A stretch of 64,000 bases of DNA, from positions 62,001 through 126,000 of the forward strand of contig NZ_BPQQ01000002.1 in NCBI RefSeq assembly GCF_022179325.1, read 5' to 3'. Position 1 is the stretch's first letter. The number at the start of each line of letters is the position of its first letter. A model generated the notes under the pieces. The model was not told the DNA's origin and made no database searches. It saw only the letters and a program-made list of their open reading frames with translations. This document shows positions 53,426 to 62,457 of the stretch, piece after piece. Origin of the DNA: Methylobacterium isbiliense. GTDB taxonomy: Bacteria; Pseudomonadota; Alphaproteobacteria; Rhizobiales; Beijerinckiaceae. The position numbers were made by a program, and so were the translations under genes.

Positions 53426-54511
53426 ATGTTGTACCTCCTGTCCGAACTGAGCGGGGTGTTCTCGCCGCTCAACGTCTTCCGCTACATCACCTTCCGGACG
53501 GGCGGCGCGCTCTTCACGGCGGGGCTGTTCGTCTTTTGGTTCGGCCCCTGGATCATCTCGCTCCTGCGCCTGCGCCAGGGCAAGGGGCAGCCGATCCGCG
53601 AGGACGGGCCGCAGACTCATCTGCTCACCAAGCGCGGGACGCCGACGATGGGCGGGCTGATGATCCTGGCCGGGGTCATGGTGGCGGTGCTGCTCTGGGC
53701 CAACCCGCGCAATTCCTACGTCTGGATCACCGTGGTGGTGACGCTGGGCTTCGGCGCGATCGGCTTCTACGACGACTACCTCAAGGTGACGAAGCAGAGC
53801 CACAAGGGCTTTTCCGGCAAGTTCCGGCTCGGGCTCGAAGCGCTGATCGCCGTGGCGGCCTGCATCGCGGTGGCGGAGTACTCGGCGCCCGGCCTCGCCT
53901 ACCGGCTGGCCTTCCCGGTCTTCAAGGAGGCGATCGTCAATCTGGGTATCTTCTGGGTCCTGTTCGCGAGCTTCGTGATCGTCGGCGCCGGCAACGCCGT
54001 GAACATCACGGACGGGCTCGACGGCCTCGCCATCGTGCCAGTGATGATCGCGGCGGCGACCTTCGGGATCATCGCCTACCTCGTCGGCAACGTGATCTAC
54101 GCCTCCTACCTGCAGGTGAACTACGTCCCGGGCACCGGCGAACTCGCGGTGGTGTGCGGTGCCCTGATCGGGGCGGGCCTCGGCTTCCTGTGGTTCAACG
54201 CGCCGCCCGCGCAGATCTTCATGGGCGACACCGGCTCGCTGGCGCTCGGCGGCCTTCTCGGCACGGTGGCGGTCGCCACCAAGCACGAGATCGTGCTCGC
54301 GGTGGTGGGCGGCCTGTTCGTGCTGGAGATCGCCTCGGTGATCATCCAGGTCGCGTCGTTCAAGCTCACCGGCAAGCGGGTCTTCCGCATGGCGCCGATC
54401 CACCACCATTTCGAGCAGAAGGGCTGGAAGGAGCCGCAGGTGGTGATCCGGTTCTGGATCATCGCCGTGGTGCTGGCGCTGCTCGGCCTCGCGACGCTCA
54501 AGCTGCGCTGA
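53426..54511 (+). CDS. mraY: Phospho-MurNAc-pentapeptide-transferase
   Basis: Transfers phospho-MurNAc-pentapeptide to undecaprenyl phosphate, forming lipid I. The 361-residue polytopic membrane protein carries the Asp-rich FYDDYLK motif, the [10 protein letters not shown] motif and [12 protein letters not shown], the family's catalytic signatures. ATG 53426 gives the typical MLYLLSEL start. It ends the visible cell wall cluster: murD, ftsW, murG and murC do not follow, and a Deg protease gene is convergent 62 bp downstream. Confidence 0.95.
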   Translation: MLYLLSELSGVFSPLNVFRYITFRTGGALFTAGLFVFWFGPWIISLLRLRQGKGQPIREDGPQTHLLTKRGTPTMGGLMILAGVMVAVLLWANPRNSYVWITVVVTLGFGAIGFYDDYLKVTKQSHKGFSGKFRLGLEALIAVAACIAVAEYSAPGLAYRLAFPVFKEAIVNLGIFWVLFASFVIVGAGNAVNITDGLDGLAIVPVMIAAATFGIIAYLVGNVIYASYLQVNYVPGTGELAVVCGALIGAGLGFLWFNAPPAQIFMGDTGSLALGGLLGTVAVATKHEIVLAVVGGLFVLEIASVIIQVASFKLTGKRVFRMAPIHHHFEQKGWKEPQVVIRFWIIAVVLALLGLATLKLR

Positions 54512-54573
54512 CGGCGCAAGCTTGCCTCCGCCGCGTCGATGGTCGCGTGGAGCTTGGGGGCCGGCTCCCGGCC

Positions 54574-56007
<1,434 letters not shown>

Positions 56008-56204
56008 CGGTCGGGGCTCCAGGCGTATCAAATCGAGGGGCCGGCCGCGAACGCGCGGCGCGGGCCCGGATCCTCACCTATACAGCACTGCGCTGAAATG
56101 ATGGCGCCGCGGCCGTGGGCCCCGCGTCCGAACCGCGGCGCCGGGCGGGCGTTGACCCTGCGGAGCCGCGCCCGGAGAGGCGCCCGCGAGCCAGGAGATC
56201 CGCC

Positions 56205-56387
56205 GTGAACCAGCCCACCGACAGGCCGAAGACCCACCCCGACCAGTCCGGCTCTCGCCAGGACGTGGCGGCGGGAGACAAGCACCTGCCCGACAACCGC
56301 CAGGACAAGCTCAACGAGCGCCTCGACGAGGGGCTGGAGGAAACCTTCCCGACCAGCGACCCCGTCTCCGTGAAGGTGACGAAGTAG
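56205..56387 (+). CDS. Small hydrophilic protein, 60 residues
   Basis: A 60-residue, highly charged protein starting at GTG 56205, with AGGAGA 6 nt upstream. The C-terminal segment LDEGLEETFPTSDPVSVKV is a motif seen widely in short proteobacterial proteins of unknown function. Probably unstructured in its N-terminal part (many Asp, Gln, Pro). It lies between the Deg protease and rpsI genes and just before a terminator. No function assigned. Confidence 0.78.
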   Translation: MNQPTDRPKTHPDQSGSRQDVAAGDKHLPDNRQDKLNERLDEGLEETFPTSDPVSVKVTK

Positions 56388-56429
56388 GACGGCCTGCGCC
56401 CCTCCCGCGGCAGCGGCCCGGACACGACA

Positions 56430-56457
56430 AAGGGCGGATCCTCGCGGATCCGCCCTT
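56430..56457 (-). terminator. Terminator of rplM-rpsI
   Basis: A perfect 12-bp stem AAGGGCGGATCC (56430-56441) with GGATCCGCCCTT (56446-56457), tetraloop TCGC. Read leftward from rpsI the stem ends in CCCTTTGTC, giving a short T-run. It lies 36 bp after the rpsI stop and 42 bp after the small 56205 gene, so it may serve both directions. Confidence 0.85.
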
Positions 56458-56493
56458 CTCGGTCGATGGACTTGGTCGATCGGGCCGAAGCCG

Positions 56494-56982
56494 TCAGCGC
56501 TTCGAGAACTGGAAGCTGCGACGGGCCTTCTTGCGGCCGTACTTCTTGCGCTCCACGACGCGCGGGTCGCGGGTCAGGAAGCCCTCGCGCTTGAGCGGCG
56601 AGCGCAGGTCCGGCTCGTAATGGGTCAGCGCCTTGGCGAGCCCGTGGCGCACCGCGCCGGCTTGGCCCGAGAGGCCGCCGCCCGCCACCGTCACCACCAC
56701 GTCGTACTGATCGACCCGGCCCGCGACGTGCAGCGGCTGCTGCAGGATCATGCGCAGCACGGGGCGCGCGAAGTAGGCCTCGACCGGACGGTCGTTGACC
56801 GTGATCGTGCCGGCGCCCGGCTTGATCCAGACGCGGGCGACCGCGTCCTTGCGCTTGCCGGTGGCGTAGGCCCGGCCCTGCGCGTCCAGCTTCTGGACGT
56901 GGACCGGCGCGTCGGACTCGCCCTGGGCGAGGCCGGCCTTGTTGGCTTGGCCGAGATCGGCGAGAGACTGAAGGGTCGCCAT
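56494..56982 (-). CDS. rpsI: Ribosomal protein uS9
   Basis: The 162-residue protein has the uS9 core ([17 protein letters not shown], then the basic C-terminal [18 protein letters not shown], ending in the Lys-Arg that contacts P-site tRNA). The N-terminal extension of about 30 residues is normal in alphaproteobacteria. It follows rplM with 1 bp between, the universal L13-S9 operon. Confidence 0.97.
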   Translation of the reverse strand: MATLQSLADLGQANKAGLAQGESDAPVHVQKLDAQGRAYATGKRKDAVARVWIKPGAGTITVNDRPVEAYFARPVLRMILQQPLHVAGRVDQYDVVVTVAGGGLSGQAGAVRHGLAKALTHYEPDLRSPLKREGFLTRDPRVVERKKYGRKKARRSFQFSKR

Positions 56983-56983
56983 C

Positions 56984-57445
56984 TTACGCGCTCACGTTCT
57001 TGCGGTTGAGAGCGGCGACGTCGAGCGTCTCCGGCTGCTGGGCGGCGTGGGGATGCTCCGAGCCCTTGTAGACCCGCAGGTTGCCGAGGATCTTCCGGAA
57101 GAGCGGCCCGCGCGGCAGCATGCGCTCCACGGCCTTCTCGACCACCCGCTCGGGGAACCGGCCCTCGAGGATGAACTTCGCCGAGCGCTCCTTGATGCCG
57201 CCCGGATAGCCGGTGTGGTGGTAGTACACCTTCTGGTCGTACTTGCGGCCGGTGAACTTCACCTTGTCCGCATTGATGACGATGACGTTGTCGCCGCAAT
57301 CGACGTGGGGCGTGTACTGGGCCTTGTGCTTGCCCCGCAGACGCATCGCGATGATCGACGCGAGACGGCCCACGACGAGGCCCTCGGCGTCGATGATCAC
57401 CCACTTCTTCTCGACATCGGCGGGCTTCAGCGAAAAGGTCTTCAT
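56984..57445 (-). CDS. rplM: Ribosomal protein uL13
   Basis: The 153-residue uL13 protein is recognised by [20 protein letters not shown], the [12 protein letters not shown] segment and [12 protein letters not shown](P/N)L. It binds 23S rRNA early in 50S assembly. Length is normal. First gene of rplM-rpsI; the promoter must lie in the 184 bp before it, which also contains the palindrome at 57606-57625. Confidence 0.97.
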   Translation of the reverse strand: MKTFSLKPADVEKKWVIIDAEGLVVGRLASIIAMRLRGKHKAQYTPHVDCGDNVIVINADKVKFTGRKYDQKVYYHHTGYPGGIKERSAKFILEGRFPERVVEKAVERMLPRGPLFRKILGNLRVYKGSEHPHAAQQPETLDVAALNRKNVSA

Positions 57446-57605
57446 CGCGCTGGAATCCCGAGATCAATCCAAGAAACAGGACGCCGCCGCGCTGGTGGAG
57501 CGCAGCGGCGATGCGGGGGCTTCTACGCGAGGCGGCGCGCGCCGTCAATCACCCTCCGGCGCGCCGCGTCGGGAAAAACGCGAGGCCCGAGAATGGCTTC
57601 GCACT

Positions 57606-57625
57606 TGCGGTACTATGATACCGCA
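57606..57625. repeat. Small palindrome between the thioesterase and rplM genes
   Basis: TGCGGTA-CTATGA-TACCGCA is a perfect 7-bp inverted repeat, 5 bp after the thioesterase stop, with no T-run. It lies 161 bp upstream of rplM's start. It may end thioesterase transcription or be an operator for rplM; neither is proven. Confidence 0.4.
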
Positions 57626-57629
57626 CAAT

Positions 57630-58061
57630 TCAGCGCGGCGGGATCGCGTAGGTTCCGGTGGCGTGGCAGACGAGGTCGTCCTCGCCCTCGCTGCGGATCA
57701 GCACCTCGCCGACCGCGAGCTGGCGCCCGAGCTTCATCAGCCGCGCCTCGCCGATCAGGTCGCGCCGGGCGGGCTTGCGCATGAAGTTGAACGAGAGGTT
57801 GGTGGTGACCGCGAGCGGGACGGGGCCGAGGCTCGCCAGCACCGCCACGTAGAGCGCGACGTCGGCCAGCCCCATCATGGCCGGGCCCGAGATGGTGCCG
57901 CCCGGCCGCAGGTGCCGCTCGTGATAGGGCAGGCGCATGGTCGCGCTGAGCGGACCGACCGCCTCCACCACCGGCCCGGGGCCGCCGTGATGGATCTGGG
58001 GAAACACCTCGTCGAGGAAGGCGGAGACCGCCTCGCGGCTCATCACGGGTTCGGGGGGCAT
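57630..58061 (-). CDS. PaaI-type hotdog thioesterase
   Basis: A 143-residue hotdog-fold acyl-CoA thioesterase-like protein, with HERHLRPGGTISGPAMMGLADVALY carrying the PaaI/YbgC-like helix region and NLSFNFMRKPARRDL typical of the 4HBT superfamily. The acyl substrate is unknown. It is divergent from the enoyl-CoA hydratase gene by 85 bp, and both may act on the same CoA-ester pool. Confidence 0.85.
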   Translation of the reverse strand: MPPEPVMSREAVSAFLDEVFPQIHHGGPGPVVEAVGPLSATMRLPYHERHLRPGGTISGPAMMGLADVALYVAVLASLGPVPLAVTTNLSFNFMRKPARRDLIGEARLMKLGRQLAVGEVLIRSEGEDDLVCHATGTYAIPPR

Positions 58062-58146
58062 CGGCTCCGGGTCCGTCGGGGAGAGGAAGCCCGCCTTGCA
58101 GCACGGCGCCGGCCGCCCGACAATGGGCCTCCCTCACGGAGCCTGC

Positions 58147-58932
58147 ATGCCACCGATGGACGAACCCCTTCTCCTGCGCGAGGACCGCGACGGCGTTGCG
58201 ACGCTGACCCTCAACCGCCCGCGGGCCCGCAACGCCCTCTCGGTCGGGCTGCTCGGTGCGCTCAGCGACGCCTTCGCCGGACTGGCGCAGGACGAGAGCG
58301 TGCGCGTCGTGGTGATCGCGGGAGCGGGGCCGGCCTTCTGCGCCGGCCACGACCTCAAGGAGATGACCGCCTTCCGCGCCGAGGCGGACCGGGGCGCGGC
58401 CCGCTTCGCCGCGCTGTTCGACCTCTGCTCGGCGGTGATGATGGCGATCCCCGCCCTGCCCCAGCCGGTGATCGCGGCGGTGGAGGGGGTGGCGACGGCG
58501 GCGGGCTGCCAGCTCGTCGCCTCCTGCGACCTCGCGGTGGCGGGCGAGGAGGCGCGCTTCGCGACCCCGGGGGTCCAGATCGGGCTCTTCTGCTCGACCC
58601 CCATGGTGGCGCTCTCGCGCAACCTCTCGCGCAAGGCCGCGATGGCCCTGCTGCTCACCGCCGAGATGGCCGACGCGGCCGAGGCGAAGGATCTCGGCCT
58701 CGTCAACCGGGTGGTGCGGGCCGGGACCGCGCTCGCCGAGGCGCAGGCGCTGGCCGCTTCCATCGCGGCGCGCAGCGCCTACACGGTGCGGGTCGGCAAG
58801 CGCGCCTTCTACGAGCAGATCGAGATGCCGCTTTCCGACGCCTACGCGCATGCCGGCCGGGTGATGACCGAGAACATGCTGGCCCGCGCCGCCGAGGAGG
58901 GCATCGGGGCCTTCCTCAGCCGCCGGGGGTGA
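58147..58932 (+). CDS. Enoyl-CoA hydratase/isomerase family protein
   Basis: A 261-residue crotonase-fold protein, with the oxyanion-hole motifs FCAGHDLKEM (about 64-73) and EGVATAAGCQLVASCDLAVA. The second catalytic Glu of canonical hydratases is not obvious in the GLFCSTPMVALSR stretch, so it could be an isomerase or hydrolase type. ATG 58147 with GGAG 7 nt upstream is preferred over starts at 58096 or 58123. The next gene on the opposite strand ends 3 bp after this stop. Confidence 0.87.
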   Translation: MPPMDEPLLLREDRDGVATLTLNRPRARNALSVGLLGALSDAFAGLAQDESVRVVVIAGAGPAFCAGHDLKEMTAFRAEADRGAARFAALFDLCSAVMMAIPALPQPVIAAVEGVATAAGCQLVASCDLAVAGEEARFATPGVQIGLFCSTPMVALSRNLSRKAAMALLLTAEMADAAEAKDLGLVNRVVRAGTALAEAQALAASIAARSAYTVRVGKRAFYEQIEMPLSDAYAHAGRVMTENMLARAAEEGIGAFLSRRG

Positions 58933-58935
58933 GCC

Positions 58936-59376
58936 TCACCACGTCCCGGTATTCGGCATCGAGGCCCAGGGCTCCTGCGGCGCCTTGGCGCCCCCCTTCT
59001 GCAGGATCTCGATCGAGATGCCGTCCGGCGAGCGGATGAAGGCCATGTAGCCGTCCCGCGGCGGGCGGTTGATGGTGATGCCGGCCTGCTGCAGCTTGGC
59101 GCAAGTCGCGTAGATGTCGTCGACCTGATAGGCCAGATGCCCGAAGTTGCGCCCGCCCGCATACTCCTCGGGGTCCCAGTTGTAGGTGAGTTCGAGGAGC
59201 GGCGACTTGCTGTCCTGGGCCCGCGCGGCGTCGCCCGGTGCGGCCAGGAACACGAGGGTGAAGCGGCCCTTCTCGTTCTCGACCCGGCGCACCTCCTGCA
59301 GGCCGAACTTGGCGCAGTAGAAGTCGAGGGCGCGGTCGAGGTCGGCGACCCGGACCATCGTGTGCAGGTATTCCAT
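58936..59376 (-). CDS. gloA: Glyoxalase I-like VOC protein (lactoylglutathione lyase)
   Basis: A 146-residue vicinal oxygen chelate protein: two betaalphabetabetabeta modules with metal-ligand positions His5 ([10 protein letters not shown]), a Glu in LLELTYNW, His in [10 protein letters not shown] and Glu in ISIEILQKG. The NPxxx/ELTYNW segment is typical of glyoxalase I, which detoxifies methylglyoxal-glutathione. The extension after residue 125 is slightly longer than in E. coli GloA. Confidence 0.85.
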   Translation of the reverse strand: MEYLHTMVRVADLDRALDFYCAKFGLQEVRRVENEKGRFTLVFLAAPGDAARAQDSKSPLLELTYNWDPEEYAGGRNFGHLAYQVDDIYATCAKLQQAGITINRPPRDGYMAFIRSPDGISIEILQKGGAKAPQEPWASMPNTGTW

Positions 59377-59588
59377 CGTGGGGGCTCCTGAATGACGGGG
59401 CCTTAGATGGTTCGGGGACCGGACGGGTCAACGCGCGCCGCCCGCCGCGTTGCGCGGGGGCGTGGCCCGGCTACAAGGGAGGCGCGGCGCCGCTCGGCCG
59501 CCCCCGGCGGACCTGCCTCGGCGCGGCGGCGCAGGTCCGCTGGCCGGCCGCCGCGTTCGCGAACTTGCCCAGGGCGCCCGGAGGAACC

Positions 59589-62273
59589 ATGCGCACCGAG
59601 ACCCCGCCGGTCATCCGCCTCGCCGATTACCGGCCGAGCGACTACCTGATCGACCGGGTCGATCTCGACGTGCGCCTACACCCGACCGAGACGCGCATCA
59701 CCGCGACGCTGGCGCTGCGGCCCAACCCGGCGGGCGAGGCCGGGGCGCCGCTCGTCCTCGACGGCGACGACCTCACGCTGCTCGCCGTCGCCCTCGACGG
59801 CCAGCCCACCGCGCCCGGCGCGATCGAGACCGGGCCGCGCGGGCTCACCCTGCACCAGCCGCCCGGGCGCCCCTTCGTGCTCAGCCTCGAAACGCAGGTG
59901 AATCCCAGCGCCAACACCAAGCTGATGGGGCTCTACCGCTCGAACGGCGTCTACTGCACGCAATGCGAGGCGGACGGGTTCCGGCGCATCACCTACTTCC
60001 TCGACCGGCCGGACGTGCTCGCCGTCTACACCACCCGCATCGAGGCCGACCGCACCGAGGCGCCGGTGCTGCTGGGCAACGGCAACCCGGTCGAGAGCGG
60101 CGCGGCGGGCGCGGACCGCCACTACGCGGTCTGGCACGACCCGCACCCCAAGCCCGCCTACCTGTTCGCGCTTGTGGGCGGAAGGCTCGGCCGCATCGGC
60201 TCCAGCTTCACCACCATGGAAGGCCGCGCGGTCGAGGTCGCGGTCTACGTCGAGCCCGGCAAGGAGGACCGCGCGCCCTACGCGCTCGATGCGGTCCGGC
60301 GCGCGATGGCCTGGGACGAGCGCGCCTTCGGCCGCGCCTACGACCTCGACGTCTTCAACGTCGTCGCGGTCTCCGACTTCAACATGGGGGCGATGGAGAA
60401 CAAGGGCCTCAACATCTTCAACGACAAGTACGTGCTGGCGAGCCCCGACACCGCCACCGACACGGACTACGCCAACATCGAGGCGATCATCGCCCACGAA
60501 TACTTCCACAACTGGTCCGGCAACCGCGTCACCTGCCGCGACTGGTTCCAGCTCTGCCTCAAGGAAGGGCTGACGGTGTTCCGCGACCAGGAATTCTCAT
60601 CGGACGAGCGCTCGCGCCCGGTCCACCGCATCGCCGAGGTGCGCACGCTGCGCGCCCGTCAGTTTCCGGAGGATGCCGGTCCGCTGGCCCACCCGGTGCG
60701 CCCCCAGGCCTATCGCGAAATCAACAACTTCTACACGGCGACCGTCTACGAGAAGGGCGCCGAGATCGTGCGCATGCTGCGCACCCTGCTCGGGCCCGAG
60801 ACCTTCCGGGCCGGAATGGATCTGTTCTTCGCGCGCTGCGACGGGACGGCGGCGACGGTCGAGGATTTCCTCGCCGCCTTCGCGCAGGTGAGCGGGCGCG
60901 ACCTCACGGCCTTCGCCCGCTGGTACGCGCAGGCCGGCACCCCGGTGGTCTCGGTGTCGGGCCGCCACGACCCGCTCGCCCGCACCTACACCCTCGACTT
61001 CCACCAGAGCCTGCCGGTCGTGGCCACCGAGGCGAGTGCCGGCGCCGAACCCCAGCCCCTCGTCATCCCGGTCGCCCTCGGCCTCGTCGCGCCGGGCGGC
61101 GGCGCGGTGGCGGCGCGATCCGAGCAGGTGCGCGACGGCGTGTTCGTGCTGGAGCAGGAGAGCGGGCGCGTCGTCTACACCGACGTGGCCGAGGCGCCGG
61201 TGCCCTCGCTGTTCCGCGGCTTCTCGGCCCCGGTGAAGCTGGCCCACGCCCTCGATGCCGGCCAGCGCCTCACCCTGCTCGCCCGCGACAGCGATCCGTT
61301 CAACCGCTGGCAGGCGGCGCAGGGCCTCGCCCTCGACGTGCTGACGGCGCGTGCCCGCGCGGGCGCCCCCCTGGAGGACGAGGCGGGGGCGGACGGCGCG
61401 GCGCTGGCGGAGGCGCTCGGCAGCTTCCTCGACGCCGAGGCCGTGGCGGACCCCGCCTTCGCGGCGCTGGTCCTGACGATTCCGGGCGACCAGGAGGTGG
61501 CCCAGGAGATCGGCGCCAACGTCGATCCCGACGCGATCCACCGCGCCCGGCGGACCCTGCGGCGGCATCTCGGCCGCGCCCTGGCGCCGCGCCTCGTCGC
61601 GCTGCGCGAGCGCCTCGCCGATCCGACCGAGGCTCCCTTCAGTCCGGACGCGGCGAGCGCCGGGCGACGGGCGCTGCGCAATGCCGCCCTCGACCTCGTG
61701 GCGGCCGCCGACCCGGAGACGGGCACGCGGCTGGCCGAGGCGCAGTGTGCGGGCGCCACCAACATGACCGACCGGCTGGCGGCGCTCGCCACCCTCGCGC
61801 TCCTGCCGGGCGAGGCGCGCGAGCGCGCGCTCCAGGCCTTCGCGCAGACCTACCGGGCCGAGCCGCTGGTGCTCGACAAGTGGTTCTCGCTGCAGGCCAT
61901 GATCCCCGAGGCGGGCACCGTGGAGCGGGTGCGGGGCCTGATGCGGCACGAGGGATTTTCGCTCGGCAACCCCAACCGGGTGCGCTCGCTCGTCGGCAGC
62001 TTCAGCCTCAACAACCCAACGCAGTTCCACCGCGAGGACGGCGCGGGCTACGACCTCGTGGCCGAGACCGTCCTGGCGCTGGACGCCCGCAACCCGCAGG
62101 TCGCCGCGCGCCTCCTCACCGCTTTCAGCACGTGGCGTATGGTGGAGGCGAAGCGCCGCGCCCGGGCCGAGGCGGCGCTGCGGGCCATCGCGGCATCACC
62201 CGGCCTCTCGCCGGATGTCGGCGACATCGTCGGTCGGTCGCTCGCCCCGGCCCGGCACTCTGCAAATGCCTGA
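59589..62273 (+). CDS. pepN: Aminopeptidase N (M1 family)
   Basis: Zinc metalloaminopeptidase that trims N-terminal residues from peptides in the cytoplasm. The 894-residue protein has the N-terminal beta domain, the M1 exopeptidase motif GAMEN (267-271), the zinc site HEYFH (303-307) with the downstream Glu expected in LKEGLT (around 326), and a long C-terminal helical domain. ATG 59589 has GGAGGAACC immediately upstream and is preferred to the one at 59565. Length matches E. coli PepN (870). Confidence 0.95.
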   Translation: MRTETPPVIRLADYRPSDYLIDRVDLDVRLHPTETRITATLALRPNPAGEAGAPLVLDGDDLTLLAVALDGQPTAPGAIETGPRGLTLHQPPGRPFVLSLETQVNPSANTKLMGLYRSNGVYCTQCEADGFRRITYFLDRPDVLAVYTTRIEADRTEAPVLLGNGNPVESGAAGADRHYAVWHDPHPKPAYLFALVGGRLGRIGSSFTTMEGRAVEVAVYVEPGKEDRAPYALDAVRRAMAWDERAFGRAYDLDVFNVVAVSDFNMGAMENKGLNIFNDKYVLASPDTATDTDYANIEAIIAHEYFHNWSGNRVTCRDWFQLCLKEGLTVFRDQEFSSDERSRPVHRIAEVRTLRARQFPEDAGPLAHPVRPQAYREINNFYTATVYEKGAEIVRMLRTLLGPETFRAGMDLFFARCDGTAATVEDFLAAFAQVSGRDLTAFARWYAQAGTPVVSVSGRHDPLARTYTLDFHQSLPVVATEASAGAEPQPLVIPVALGLVAPGGGAVAARSEQVRDGVFVLEQESGRVVYTDVAEAPVPSLFRGFSAPVKLAHALDAGQRLTLLARDSDPFNRWQAAQGLALDVLTARARAGAPLEDEAGADGAALAEALGSFLDAEAVADPAFAALVLTIPGDQEVAQEIGANVDPDAIHRARRTLRRHLGRALAPRLVALRERLADPTEAPFSPDAASAGRRALRNAALDLVAAADPETGTRLAEAQCAGATNMTDRLAALATLALLPGEARERALQAFAQTYRAEPLVLDKWFSLQAMIPEAGTVERVRGLMRHEGFSLGNPNRVRSLVGSFSLNNPTQFHREDGAGYDLVAETVLALDARNPQVAARLLTAFSTWRMVEAKRRARAEAALRAIAASPGLSPDVGDIVGRSLAPARHSANA

Positions 62274-62457
62274 GCAGCTGCAACAATTCAGATTCGCGCG
62301 CGGCGCGGGTGCATTGCTCGACGAAAGTTTAACGCTCGTATGACCCCAGCGGCATGCTGGACAAATCGCCTGTGGAAATGTCACAAATGGATGTGATTCG
62401 GCGGGTGCCCGGCGCCCCCGGATGACCGCTCGGCGGCGCGTAGTTGGGGGATTGGGT

